Shown piece after piece: positions 1 through 12,005 of a stretch of 64,000 nucleotides of DNA. A model generated the notes under the pieces. The model saw nothing but the letters and a program-made list of their open reading frames with translations, searched no databases and was not told the origin of the DNA. The translations under genes were made by a program, and so were the position numbers. The DNA lies in the NCBI GenBank assembly GCA_903813345.2, contig CAIIXF020000002.1, positions 6,191,772 through 6,255,771 of the forward strand, given 5' to 3'. This stretch comes from Owenia fusiformis. Lineage: Eukaryota > Annelida > Polychaeta > Sabellida > Oweniidae. The first letter of the stretch is position 1; every line of letters begins with the position of its first letter.

Positions 1-19
1 GAATAATTTGTATGCTGCT

Positions 20-1128
20 CCCTCTAACCCTACTATCACACCAAACTAGTTCTCACTACGTTCTCGAAAACGGGCTTAAACTGTGCACGAACGGATTTGA
101 CGTGTTAAGAACCCACTAAGAACCGTTTGGGATATGTTTACAAACTTCATGAAACTACTAGAACGAGTAGGTCCTCCCATGGACTTCTAATTTGAAGTCC
201 ATGGTTCTCCAGAACTTAGAGCATGCTCAAAATTTTGTTGTGATCGTCAAAACGTTGCCGAATCGGTTTTAAACTGTGTGCGAATTGAATGAACGTAGCT
301 ACAACGTTCTACGGTCTGTTTACGAACTTCATGGACTTTCCCGGAAGGGGAATGTGATTTAGAATTTTGAATCGATTCAAAATTCGATGGCGACCATACC
401 GTTCTGTAATCAGGTCATGATGGCCTTCTAGACTAACTCCCCAGTCACATTTCCTACGGCGACCTTGCGGTCTATCATTTCTGCGGCCAGTAGCTTTTCT
501 ACGCTCGCCGCAGAATTTCTGCGCTCTGATACTTTTGCAGTCACATTTCCCACGGCAGCCGCAAGGTGAATTTTAAATTTCTATTGATAAATAATAGTTT
601 TTTTCATTTTATTTACATTGGACAATTTATAAAATGTTATTCAAAGTGCTAGGATGTAATGTCAAATGAAAAGTGATCGTGAAACATTGACAAATAATGA
701 TTCAATCTTGTTGAGCCAGTTGATTTCTACGGGGACCTCAGAAATGAACAAATATTATAACTCCAAGTTATAATTTCTACGGCGACCCTGCGGCCTCTAA
801 GACTGGATACGCCGCAAGGAGGCCGCAAGGCGAGCGTGGTTTACCTCGCAGAAATACACTGATTTAGTTGATCTGCGGTCGACGCACGTCCTCCGTACGA
901 CAAATGTGACTGGGGTGTTAGGGACTCGTTATACGACGTAGCACACCGACGTGGTGCGACCTGAACGAACAGCGAATGAGATGGACGTATTGAAGACTGT
1001 TTTTGAACGAAGTAGCTAATTATTTTAGACATATATCCCGACCACAGCCAGATTGAGCCCGTTATACGACGTTTTCGTAGGACAAGAACGGGTAAGAACT
1101 AGTTTGGTGTGATAGGGGGGGTAACAGT
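20..1128. repeat. DNA-transposon-like element with terminal inverted repeats
   Basis: The segment CTATCACACCAAACTAGTTCT near position 30 recurs in reverse complement at about 1096-1120, and the similarity continues inward more weakly on both sides. The interior holds GC-rich short palindromic segments (the motif GGCGACC-TGCGG appears near 460 and 780) and no credible coding region. It looks like a non-autonomous DNA element; ends and superfamily are uncertain. Confidence 0.5.
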
Positions 1129-1340
1129 TGTAGTATTTGATTTGGGTAAATTTCCCCATAATTCAGCATAATTAAGGTTAACATTAAGGTAAATTAATGG
1201 TAAATTCAAGTAAACCCTGGCTAATGCCCTAAACCTTTTTCCTAAGGGTAATTTTGAATAACGTTATCACGTCATCCTTCAAATCGGGCTTATTCAAAGG
1301 TTTGTTAAATACCCAGGGCTACATGTACTACAGTATTTAT

Positions 1341-1752
1341 ATTTATCACATACAGTGTGTACTATGTAGAAATCTAGTGATTTGATTGGGTGCTTTCTAT
1401 GACGAATTTCCCGTATCACATAAATTTCAAATGATACGAGCACACATACCATACGTTGTCTATGGTAACGAAATGACGTCATACAACTTCATTCTATTCT
1501 TTCCTAATTCAAAATGACGTCACATAATAGGCTATGTTCTTCTGGGCTATGTTATTATTTTTTTAAATGACGAAATTCGTCGGGGAACTAGAAGTTAGAA
1601 CGTCAAATAAAGCTACCAATCAAATTACTTAAATTCTACATAGTATGTGATACTACGTTTCAGCGTATGTAATACGGGAAATATTCCACTCAGTAAAAAG
1701 TATCACAATTTTTACTTTTGTGGAATATTTCCCGTATCACATGCTGAAACGT
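1341..1752. repeat. Nested inverted-repeat (MITE-like) element
   Basis: Two nested stems are visible. An outer pair (about 1341-1388 with 1616-1652) shares TACTATGTAGAA / TTCTACATAGTA. An inner pair (about 1653-1689 with 1720-1752) shares GTGGAATATTTCCCGTAT and CGTTTCAGC / GCTGAAACG. The motif CCCGTATCACAT also occurs near 1409. No gene is seen in the surrounding 1130-2050 stretch. Confidence 0.6.
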
Positions 1753-2050
1753 GTAATAACTAATATTATTCCATAGTTAGCATGATATTCATTGGATAAC
1801 ATGTGAAAATAAAAACGGTATTTTTGTAATCAGTGGTAAAATATGATATTTTTGACAAATTTTCACTTAACCATAGCATACGGTTTTTTAGCCATGACAT
1901 ACGACGTCGTATGCGATGGTTAATGGATTTTTGCTACTTCAGACTCAAAACGAGGCTAAGTGTCAACATCGCCGGATCGTTTGGAAAATTCGAATTAAAT
2001 GACTTAATTTCCGACAATTCTGATGATGACTTTAACTATGAAATAAAAAG

Positions 2051-2190
2051 AACATCCTATGATTTACTCGTTATATGATTTTAATCCACTCATGGATATT
2101 GATATCTGCACTCTCTCGCTACGCTCGCTCGTGCAGATATCATATCCATTCGTGGATAAAAATCATATCACTCATAAATCATAGGATATC
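2051..2190. repeat. Foldback hairpin, GATATCCTATGATTT family
   Basis: The left arm (about 2056-2110) and right arm (about 2132-2187) are near-perfect inverted copies, starting CCTATGATTTA and ending TAAATCATAGG around a CG-rich centre (CTCGCTACGCTCGCTCG). Related copies occur at 33190-33345, 34567-34650, 46985-47100 and 47350-47405, so this is a dispersed family. Confidence 0.75.
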
Positions 2191-2453
2191 CTCTATTTAT
2201 AACATACCTATGATGATGTTAGTGCAAAGTGTACACAAGACAGCGGGCCAATATAAGTTTTGAAAAGCCCGCGCCCGCTAACTTTCTGATTGGTCAAGGC
2301 GCTGACGTCATAACCAATCAACCGAAGATAAAACTGCGCGAGCAATTTTTCTAAACTCATTTCAATCATTTTCAAACCATTTGTTTGTCAATTCTATAAG
2401 AAAACGGTACTCTCTGACCAGTCTTCATCATCAAAGGTATGTTATAAATCGTT

Positions 2454-2564
2454 TATGTCACTATCGTGGCACATATGCCCTCGGTTCTCAGAGATCAATG
2501 TCCCTCCCAAGGTCGGGCGATATATCACTGAGACTTCGGGCATATATGCCACGATAGTGACATA
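2454..2564. repeat. Perfect-ended hairpin element
   Basis: TATGTCACTATCGTGGCA at the left end is matched by TGCCACGATAGTGACATA at the right end, with further pairing inward (GCCCTCGG..CTCAG against CTGAG..TTCGGGC) and only a short loop. From 2565 to 2919 I see nothing coding. Confidence 0.8.
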
Positions 2565-2919
2565 ACCTCTAAGTACCGAACGAAATTCGATAATATCAAG
2601 ATTGCATTCTTGGAGCCAATCCTCCTTGAACTAGCATAACAGTGAAACATAACAGCAAATAATAAAAACCATCGGCTCTTTCAAATTTATTGCCATATAT
2701 TAAAAATAACGAAACATATAGAACACAAAAACGCACATGATATTAGTCATCGATTATTTCCCAGAAGAAAAAAGATCCCCGGAATCATACGCAAATAAAG
2801 GGGCAATAATACAACTATTTCTCTGCCATAAGATTGGCCTATGCTCTGAAATAATAAAACCCAATATTTATCCTCCTACCAGATTAATACTTTATATTAT
2901 TTCTGTTTTATAGTATCGA

Positions 2920-5900
2920 CTACTTTTTTTTAAAAAAGTTCATATTAATATAGTTGACTTCATAACAACTACGCACCTCCTTCCTACCAGTTGTCTTAGA
3001 CAGTAGTTCAGTTAGAAGATTAGGTTCGGACTGGAATAGCTGAAATCCTGCTTCTTCTAACAGTTGTAATATTTGATAATATTCTTCATATTTATTACTA
3101 AAGTGCACCTCCATTGATATTTGTTTGATCTGAGACAGGACTCCTGATTTGTGCATTTCCTTTATAACTCCCCATTCGCTTCCTTCAACATCTATTTTAA
3201 ACACGTCAATGATGGTCTGAAATATGAATCAATTACAGTATAATAGATGGCATATCATAGGACTGTCTCCTGGTTTAGCAAATTGTACATTCCCCAGTCT
3301 ACCTGAAGAAACTTATTTATTTTCTCGTTAATGTTTTCTGTTCAAATATAAACGATTAGGGTACACTCACGTGTAAATGCTTGTTTTCCTGGAAAATCTC
3401 CAAAACAGTTTTCATTTTGTATTTCTTGGACAATCTACTTTGTACGCCTTTGACGCCAGTATTGTAAAAATGCACATGTTGTCCTCGTGTGTGGTCTTTC
3501 ATCTTTGTCCTGGTAAAATGTAAAATTCGTTTTGGCATAAGTACAGATCACTACGGAAATTAATCCATAGTGAAATTCGTAAAGAACATCAGCGCATCAC
3601 CATTCCTTCAAATTATTTTTTAACAGCCTATCTATGAATGCTTAGTGCCTATGGACTGGAAACATGACAATGTTAATGCTATCTACAAAAAGGGACGAAG
3701 AGACGAGGCTGTAAATTACAGGCCTGTATCTCTGACTTTAGTTCCATGTAAAATAATCGAATATATTATATTCCATCACGTCATGACCCACTTTGACCCT
3801 TACGAAATTTTAGTAAACTTCCAACATGTATTTAGGTCAAAGCACTCATGTGAAACCCAACTTGTCAATACAATAGAGAATATAGCTCGGGCCCTTGACA
3901 GCAATAAACAAACAGGTATGTTGATATTAGACTTTTCCAAAGCGTTTGACACGGTGGCCCACGAACGCCTCTTGCACAAACTTGACTACTATGGAATTCG
4001 TAATAACAACTTGAACTGGTTCAGATCCTTGCTTGTCGGAAGATCACAACAGGAAGTGCTCGATGGTGAATCAAGCTAAAAAACTCTAGGACTTCCCCAA
4101 GGAACAGTGCTTGGAGCACTTTGCTACCTTGTATATATCAATGATATGGGCAATAACCTATCATCTTCAGCTAGTATTAAATTATTTACTGAGGACAGCC
4201 TATTATTCATGACAGTCGAAAGCAAACAAGATGCCTCATACTACAGGGGAATCTTGATAAAATGGTCTCCTGGGCATCATCATGGCAAATGAAATTTCAT
4301 CCATCAAAGTGCTATTTGCCGAATATTCACAGAGATAAATCTCCTATCATCAACAAGTACACCATTTTGGGTAAAAGCAATTGAATGCTGGAGATGACTG
4401 CTCACGTTCGGGGAGGGGGTGTTTATGGGACCACTTTCCCCTTTTTGAGCCAATCCCCGGGAATTTCGTTCATGGAGGTGAGGAGAAATATGTTCTTTAG
4501 CCTCAAGTGCAAGCTAGGGTGATTAAGACTTTTTTTAGATGTAAGTGTAACCTCAACCATTTAAAAAATCAATCATCTCCAGCTCTTTCGCCCGAGTGCA
4601 CAGTTTTTTTCTTCAAGTCTCACCCTGTGCACCCTCACCCATTTGCAAACGACCATGATCAAAAACTAATTCAAAACCAAATGCATTATACATTGAATGA
4701 CTTACGTTGGATCATATGAAAAAACTTCACATGTTTTTGCAATCTCGTCATCAAAACTGAAGTCATCTCCGATCCTACAATAAAATATTAAAGATGGATT
4801 TACCTGAATGTTAACATCGCACCTGTGTCACATAAGATTACCCTTTATCATTTTAGTAATATGATACTGAACAAATATTTCATTCCACCAGGCCCGTAGC
4901 CAGAGGGAGGGGGGGGGGGGTCGATGGGTTTGAGCGATGGTTGGTTTTCCACCATTCTGAGCACTTTTTGAGTGAACCCTCCTGATAAATCCTGACTACG
5001 GGCCCGCTCTCCTGAGGTGAATATACCTGTGCATCTTTCACAAGTGATACTCAATTAGGCACGGAGGTCAAGGGATATCATCTTATGAAAGTTTCACAGG
5101 TATTCACCGAAAGTAGAGTGAAATATTTGTTTTATTATAAATTTCGTTTTTTTAAATTTTTTAAAAACATGTAACGACGACGCATGTGTATTACCCAAAT
5201 GAATAAACTGTACACTGTCTATGGACGAGGTTAAATGGATGTGCCACGCATATATCTTTTCCACCATCTCCTTCGTGTCCAAACCTTTTTTGACGGGGAC
5301 ACCATACCTAAAATAAATACGTAAGATTCAATGTTGTTGAAGAAATAAAAAAAATATTGCCTCTTATAATGAAGATGCGTCCTAGGGAGTGGGAGTTAGT
5401 CATATAAATCTGACCCTCGTATGATGTTATCTGTTGTTATTTTTTCTGATTTGGATATTTATTTTTTCTTATTTTCTGGCATACGAGCGTCATACACACT
5501 TCCCTCATCTAAATTGCGGGAAATGCTTTCCTGGCCTGTCTACCCAACCAAATTCACACAAATGATAAATAAATTTCTTTGCTTCAACTATTGAGTATCT
5601 AATCTTACCTGAGGCACGTAAAACGCTTGGTAATTGAAGAAATATAAGCATGCCGCTTGAATTTTAAAATTTTTTCATTTTGCCATACCAAGGTCACTTC
5701 CGGGTTAATCTGAGTCTAGATGTAAAACTATATCAAACGAAATCATAAGTATTTGTTACACGAAGATTCAGTTGAAAGGGAAGCAGTGCCGTTAAGAAGG
5801 GAAGTTATTTAGAAAAGTTATTGTTTCAAAATGAGAAAAGTGATAAGTATGAGAGAACGGCTTTGGAATCGATCTCTGCGTAATAAATAATTATGATTCC

Positions 5901-8088
5901 GTTTCGATACATGTTTTACATTTAGACTACCGGAAACAACATTTAGCAACATGGCGGGCGATAATGAAAACTAATTTTATAAACTGCGGTGTCCCACAGG
6001 GCTCAATACTAGGGCCAATACTTTTTCTAATATATATTAATGACCTTCCAGACAATCTGGATGGTCATTGCTACATTTATGCAGATGATACCTCATTACA
6101 CCATCCTTTTGACCCAAAACAACCACAACAAATAGAAGCAGTGGTAAAATCCAATCTAATTAAAGTAGAAGAATGGTCTAACACTTGGAAACTTGATTTT
6201 AAACCGGAGAAGAGTTCCGAGATGATTTTTCACTCACCTAGAACAAAAACTGATAATGTGTCAACTTCAAAACTAAACAATATAGAAATCAAAAGAGATA
6301 CCGAGCACAAACATTTAGGACTCATTTTTGACCCATGTTTATCTTATGATAAGCATATTGGTGATTTACTAGTCAAAATAAGAAAAATGTTAAACCCATT
6401 AAAGAAACTCAAATTCAAGCTTGGGAGCAAGCACCTAGAAACAATCTTCAACTCATTCATTCTTCCTCACTTTGATTATGGTGCCATTTTATATGGCACA
6501 GCTTCTAAATTTCTTTTGCGAAGACTCCATAGTCTATATTACACAGCGGCACTCTATTGTTCTGGCTGCATCCAAGGGAGCAGTACAGAAAAGGTCCTAA
6601 GTCTCCTAAACTGGCCAACACTTGAATCTAGACGTAGAATACAATCAAATAATTTGATGTTCAAAGTTGCCAATGGTACAAGTCCCTCATATATCACAGA
6701 CATTTTTGATAAGTATAGTAATGTTAGGAATAGAAACTTGAGATACATTGATCCATTCAAAATGCCCATAAGATGCTCTGCTAGATTCTCATCCTCAGCA
6801 ATACCTTCTGCAATCTCAAAATGGCTAGAGCTCCCCCCTTCTATTAAAACCAAGAAAACTCTTCATAATTTCAAAAAACACCAACGGCTTTTCCTTCAAA
6901 ACCCCTCTAAAATTTTGACCACAAGTCAACTCAATCTTTCTAGACGGCATGAGATAGTGGTGAATAAAGTAAGAGCTGACTTATTTTTTAAAGCTCAATT
7001 TTATGCCCATAATTTTAACTCTGTTGACAGCCCTAATTGTGCTTGTGGCAGCTCTCAAACCTTAAAGCATATTCTTTTCCAGTGCAATCGCTTAACCTTA
7101 GTAAGACAGGATCTCTGGGATAAACTTGCTGAATTAGAACCTTCTCTCAATAATAATCTTCCCCAGTACGATTTTATCTCCATTTTGAAAACAGGAAGCC
7201 CAAACTTAAGCATAGATGTAAACTCTAAAGCCATTTCACTGATACTTGACTTCATTATAGACAATAGCTAATTCCCTCCCTCATGTCTCTCTTTCTGATA
7301 TCCTGTTGTCCTGTCACACCTGCTCCGGTCCGGGACCCTGTCTGCCTGCCACCCCCAGCCTCTCACCATTCCTATATAATGCCCTCTGGCGATTTAGGGA
7401 TGCTATTGTAATTGTATTTTAAACTATATCAATGAAATAAATAAATAATAATAATAATGAAAATATAATTCAATTGAATATATTTCGTCAATTATCAAGC
7501 GTTTTACATGTCTAAGGTAAGATTTAACACTTTGATGTTGGAGCTAAATAATTACTCGATAATTTGTGTGACTTTGGTTGGTATGGTAACTATGGTTACC
7601 CAGACAGGCCAGGAAAGCGTTTACCGCAATTTGTTCCATATAATATCTACGACCGTATATGCAAAGAAAATAAATATCCAAATAAAAACTAGGAATATCG
7701 AAGAACAGCATATAACGGTCGGATTTATATGACTAGTGGGAGTAGAACCCATGGATGGGCACGATGGGACGTGAGATGGCAATATATTAACATCAACATT
7801 TTTTAGTAGCTATAGACACCATGTCGGTGTAAAAATATACAATCATGTAATTACTAACTGGTGTCTTTAGTCGGGTGCACGGGAATGCCATCTTACTAAA
7901 AGTAATAATAATACCTGTTTGTTTTCAAGGTAGCTGGCCAGTATATCCCATTTATCACCAATCGATGTCGCATTGAGCATTTCCCGTGTGAAGTTGTGTG
8001 GGATTTGCCAATCGTCCCGTGTGTCCATCAGTACTTCATTTGCGCGCTCCAAGTTCTGTTGTGGTGTACTTCCATGTATATAATTGAA
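2920..8088 (-). CDS. METTL24-like methyltransferase (Methyltransf_22), 3' five exons
   Basis: Spliced minus-strand gene. Exons in transcript order: 8088-7915 (58 codons), 5307-5195, 4774-4706, 3509-3371 and 3216-2920 (stop). All junctions are AG/GT and phases agree (0/0, 2/2, 2/2, 0/0), giving 263 codons of one open frame. Key motifs in order are [62 protein letters not shown] and [14 protein letters not shown]. This is the layout of the METTL24/Methyltransf_22 group related to FkbM: a SAM-binding G-rich turn, then the acidic KIDVEGSE motif. The substrate is unknown. The first exon(s), expected to encode a signal anchor, were not found; the first listed acceptor has a weak pyrimidine tract, and the frame is open up to 8148. 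The short 69-nt exon is missed by ORF calling. Two retrotransposon remnants lie antisense in the introns. Confidence 0.85.
3645..4292 (+). pseudogene. Degenerate non-LTR retrotransposon reverse transcriptase
   Basis: The frame reads [29 protein letters not shown] and [10 protein letters not shown], then an in-frame TAA at 4077, then GLPQGTVLG and YINDM. These are RT fingers and palm blocks of the jockey/CR1-like group. The catalytic box, normally F/Y-A-D-D, reads FTED, and the frame decays after 4292, so the copy is dead. It lies inside the fourth intron of the METTL24-like gene, antisense to it. From 4300 to 4700 nothing further was recognised. Confidence 0.85.
4840..5080. repeat. Short repeat fragment with CCCGTAGCCAGAGGGAGG and poly-G
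   Basis: The stretch around 4890-4920 contains GGCCCGTAGCCAGAGGG followed by ten Gs, a signature common at the ends of dispersed repeats in invertebrate genomes. The opposing GACTACGGGCCCGC near 4993-5006 gives an inverted repeat with it. No coding signal. Confidence 0.4.
5961..7463 (+). mobile_element. 5'-truncated non-LTR retrotransposon insertion
   Basis: The insertion has RT coding sequence, a short 3' UTR and a 3' tail of AAATAA/ATA repeats at about 7433-7457. ATAATGAAAA occurs at 5961-5970 and again at 7454-7463, a plausible target-site duplication, although the A/T-rich tail makes chance agreement possible. The element interrupts the intron between METTL24-like exons 7915 and 5307, in the opposite orientation. 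Confidence 0.7.
5964..7271 (+). pseudogene. C-terminal half of a non-LTR RT polyprotein
   Basis: The open frame of 435 residues begins in the RT palm ([11 protein letters not shown], then YINDLPDNL) and carries an intact catalytic box YADDT near residue 42. Next come thumb-like sequence, the block HKHLGLIFD, and a C-terminal zinc-binding zf-RVT-like motif C-x-C-G..H-x-L-x-x-C near residue 360. The endonuclease and the first half of RT are absent, as expected from incomplete reverse transcription. The frame has no stops, so the insertion is fairly young. It is not a host gene. Confidence 0.88.
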
Positions 8089-8437
8089 CTGAAATTGATA
8101 ATCAGTAGAATTTGGAACTATACTTGAGCAAACTTTAAATCGATTCAATGTTTTTCATATTTTGTCATATATTCTCCCGAATTTATGTTAGTTTCACCAT
8201 GAATTGAAGCTTCTGATTTGGTCAGAGGCTCTCTTGCGAGTTGCGCGGATGAATATTTGGTGTGTTAGGGCGTATCGAGAGATATGCAGAAAGTTGAATA
8301 TTTGCAGCGGGTATTTATCGAATATTTTTCTCGATTACTCGATAGCTAATATACGCATTTCCATTAATTCTTCTTTGAAGACAATAAATGTACATCCTAA
8401 AAAGCTGATGGTGAGAAGCTTATCATAGGTATCCTAA

Positions 8438-8868
8438 AAAAGTTAAGGATCCGGACCAGTGGTTTTCTTCATAGGTTTAAATGTTAATCCCCATATTTGT
8501 TTGAATGACTATTTTCTAGGCTTCGAACAAAAGAAAACCCGATAAAGTGAATAAATCTATACTTGATATCTTGATATAAAAGTCTGCAAAATTCAATATT
8601 ATATTTCCATTACAATGGGTCAGAATTTCATGAAAATTTGAAAAAATGGCAGACCCCATGTAAACCAATAGAAAATGGTTGGGTTGCCATAAGTCATATG
8701 AGGAACGATCCATCCATCCGATTGCTTTCAAAATTATGATTTTAACATCTGCTAAATTGTCCACTGAAAAAAATATGATTAATTTTCCAGGTTTTACAAA
8801 AGTTAATGGTTTCAAATTCAATAATTCTTAACCTATGAGGAAAACCACTGGTGTTAACTTTTTGGGGA
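8438..8868. repeat. MITE with ~25-bp inverted ends
   Basis: CCAGTGGTTTTCTTCATAGG at 8456-8475 is matched in reverse complement by CCTATGAGGAAAACCACTGG at 8832-8851. AAAAAAGTTAA and TTAACTTTTT lie outside each. The interior has no convincing coding frame. Confidence 0.7.
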
Positions 8869-9024
8869 GAATTTTAGGCAGGCAGTCTCCGGGCAATCCT
8901 TTCCGATTGTGGAATATCAAAGAAGCCATGATATTGGCTAAATTGATGATTTTGGGTCGCCCCATTGGTCCGAATCCAACGAACTGATGCTCCGAATATA
9001 CAATATTAGTCAATCCGGACGATT

Positions 9025-9120
9025 GGTATTTTGACCATTAGGATTCGGACGATTATTTGGGCCAATGGGATTCGGACGATTGGGATTCGGACCATTTAGA
9101 TTCGGACCAATTGTGTGTCC
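9025..9120. repeat. Degenerate GATTCGGAC tandem repeat
   Basis: GATTCGGACGATT or a close variant occurs four times within about 90 bp with 16-26 bp spacing. No coding context. Confidence 0.55.
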
Positions 9121-9289
9121 TCGATATCGATGATGGTGTTATAGGTTGTAGGAAGCAATCTGCCTAAATGGTATTAACTTATCCTATTGTTAATTTTGAA
9201 AAAAAACATGACACCTCACTTTTGTTCCAAAAAACGGTTAAGATCTTTACTTCTAACCCATTCCATTTACGTATCAATAGCACTGGCAG

Positions 9290-9590
9290 ATTAGGGGGGG
9301 GGGCTGGGGGTGGGCCCAGAAAAAAATTGGGCCCAAAAAAAATTTGAGCCAAAAAGGCCTTAAGGCCCCAAAAAGTGGGCCTTTTTGGTCATTACTGGGC
9401 CTTTTAAGGCCTTATTTTATAATTTTAGGCCAAATTTTGAGGAAAATGGGCCTCAAAATTTTAAAATTTGGGCCCACTTTTGGGTTTTAGGGGCCCAAAA
9501 TGTTTTTCCGCGCAAGCGCGGACCTATTTTCTCGGACATGAAATTTGGGCCCCCCCCCTTGTTGGTTCCCAGATCCGCCCCTGAATAGTG
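9290..9590. repeat. GGCCCAAA-rich palindromic repeat element
   Basis: The unit is full of self-complementary GGCCC/GGGCC blocks (GGGCCTTTTT, AAAAGGCCTTAAGG, GGGCCCAAAA), has a G10 tract at its left edge and GGGCCCCCCCCC at its right, and ends with CAGATCCGCCCCTGA. This is typical of a MITE; the abutting sequence from 9590 belongs to another repeat family. Confidence 0.55.
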
Positions 9591-9790
9591 AGGTATCAAA
9601 CCGACGATTCTGTTGTCTTCTAAACTACAGTATTCGTTCGCAAATATGTACGTGGTCTTAGACATATGATACTGACACATGTCTGTGATAAAGATATCGT
9701 GGGAATTCAGCCTACAACGCATGAAATAAGAAAAGAAAAATCGTACCTTGGAGGTTGACATTTTGTTACCGAAACGAACCCTTTCTATAT
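9590..9790. repeat. Half copy of the 17-kb TIR element family
   Basis: TGAGGTATCAAA, GATTCTGTTGTCTTCT, CATATGATACTGA and CGTGGGAATTC through AAAAATCGTACCTT match the right part of the elements at 17003-17310 and 19058-19985. Between 9790 and 10380 nothing coding was seen. Confidence 0.65.
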
Positions 9791-10387
9791 TTCTATAGAA
9801 TCATACTTCTATGAAACATAATTTTCAGTTTAAGTTGGAATGATAATCTTTTCAATTTGGCCAACCAGTATACTTCGTATAAATTACATACGGATGAATT
9901 CAAATGTACTATATCGGAAATTAATTAATTGAATATGAACACATTTCTATGACAAACATATGTCAATCTGTTAATGCAATATGTGGCAGAAGTTTTCCAC
10001 AGTTAGATTAGGTTAGGAATTTATGTAAAGTCGCGTATTTCTAGGCATAGTTGAGGTCAATGCTATGATTTTTAAATAGCAAATTACAGAAGAAAAAATT
10101 CAACCACAAAATTAACTCAAGATCAACTGATCAGAAGACATACTTATATATTTATTACTATATTATTCTATATTTATCGTAATATATTCATAAAGATATA
10201 ATCCGAACATGACTGTATTCACGCCTTCTATAAACTGTGAACAAAGTCAATATTTCACCCGGTATGTATTCGTCGACACAGCACCTGGTAATATGAGTAA
10301 TGTGTGACGTCATAACGACTGTTCGTAGTTATGGCAGGCAAACATGAATATTCGAAAAAATTGGTGAGTTTTCACGTTCGAATCGTA

Positions 10388-10526
10388 ATATAGACCTCAG
10401 AGCAGGTGTTATATCGACAAATACATAACTGAGGGCTGGGCCCAAAAGGTTTTGAAAACATAAAACGTTTGTGCCTAGCCCTGCGGTATGTATCCGTCGA
10501 TATAACACCTGCTCTTCGGTCTATAT
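10388..10526. repeat. Long-stem hairpin
   Basis: Arms of about 54 bp (10388-10441 and 10473-10526) pair with few mismatches, including AGAGCAGGTGTTATATCGAC against GTCGATATAACACCTGCTCT, around a loop of about 30 bp. Confidence 0.8.
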
Positions 10527-10897
10527 TTCGTAAATAGACATTATTGTAATTGTGTACAAACCATTCTGCTCCATATTGTCAATGCTAGGAAGGTCACAGC
10601 CGCAACAAGGGTTGTTTTTAAGCCCATTCTAAAATAAGAATTCACACAACTAGGCAAGGTGTGTCCAATTCCAGCCAATCAAAACACGCTATTTCACGTA
10701 ACTGCATTCCGTTATATAACTAATTACAAACTCAAGTTCACTAGTTAAACTGTTGTTATGGTGATGACTGGACTTTATAGATTGAAATTGATACTTACCA
10801 GCTTGACCCTTGCAAAAAGTTTCATTGAAAATATGTTCTTTAAGTGATTTCATATCTTTTAGATGATTTTGAAGAAAATATTTTGCAATATGTAAAA

Positions 10898-11068
10898 GGA
10901 ATTTAAGCCCAAGACTCAATGCGTTGTGTAATGATCATTCCTTCCAGGCGATGTTTCCTAAAATTAACTCTCAATGCTTCGCATCTCGTGCAAACTTTTG
11001 AAAGCAAAACCTTCAAGGAATGGTCATTCCACACTGCACTGAGTCCAGGGCTTGAATTCTTATGCTTG
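10898..11068. repeat. Imperfect palindrome
   Basis: Arms at about 10898-10952 and 11015-11068 share the core AATGATCATTCCTT / AAGGAATGGTCATT and flanking AAGCCC..GACTCA..TG. This explains the overlapping reading frames on both strands here. From 11120 to 12005 the sequence is A/T-rich and no gene was seen. Confidence 0.65.
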
Positions 11069-12005
11069 AACCCAAAAGTTTCAAAGGGACTCATAATGCC
11101 AAGAATGGCAGTATTTTGAAGTCGGTCAGATTATGATCAAAGATCGGCGGGGCTCTTTTTAGTGCCGTTCGTAAGTACGAATGTTCGTAAGTCCATTGTT
11201 TCAGTTGCATATTAATGTTAAATTCGTAAAGTTACGAACAATTCGTAAAATTACGAAAATAGTGACGTCATGCTTGCTTTCGTTCGTAGATTTAATAGCA
11301 CCCCTCGTAACTTTCGGAACTTTTCGAACGATTTCTTATCTGTTTATTTATATTGTGATATGTGACGTTTTTTCATTTTCCTATCATTTATTATTTTTAT
11401 TCGTACTTTGTGAGTTCACACTTACATCTGACTAAGAATGCCAATTTGAGATCAAACGACAGGATTTACTTTACAAATCTATCATCCAATATATGCAAAG
11501 TTCGCCATATAAACTCAACTTTTCAACATAGATATATACATTTTGTTATTTCCAATTATTTGCTAGAAATCAGAAATTAAATCTAAATCTAAATATTATT
11601 CAATCAACTTTAAAAAAAATTAAAACAAAATAAATTAAAATAATTTACAATTGAAACAAATTTCTACTATACCGCATTCTCCTGATTTGCCTGCTCGAAA
11701 CGTCGCCAATTGTTGTTTTGGGAAATGTATCTAAAAATGTAACTTCGATATCCAAAAGCTTTTCAAGTATTAAAACGATTGATGGATTCTAAATGTAACT
11801 CGTCATAATATTGATTTTTGAAATGACAGAATAGAATATTATATGTTCACAACTGCTAATAAATTGACATCACTGATTTCTAATGAGTTGGTATTTGATT
11901 TAATTACTGTTACATATTTTCGGGGACAGATGTCCGACAGAACGATATAGAAATACGTAATGTATGCTTCGTCACTGAAAGTGAAATTAATAAAAGTATG
12001 TTGTA

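Noticed and set aside
9453-9761. Minus-strand 102-residue frame
   Set aside because: It is repeat sequence shared with 17.1-17.4 kb and 19.8-19.9 kb.
10689-10919. Minus-strand frame ending at a good donor (GTAAGTATC), considered as the missing 5' exon of the METTL24-like gene
   Set aside because: It ends in phase 1 whereas the next known exon begins in phase 0, and part of it lies in a palindrome.
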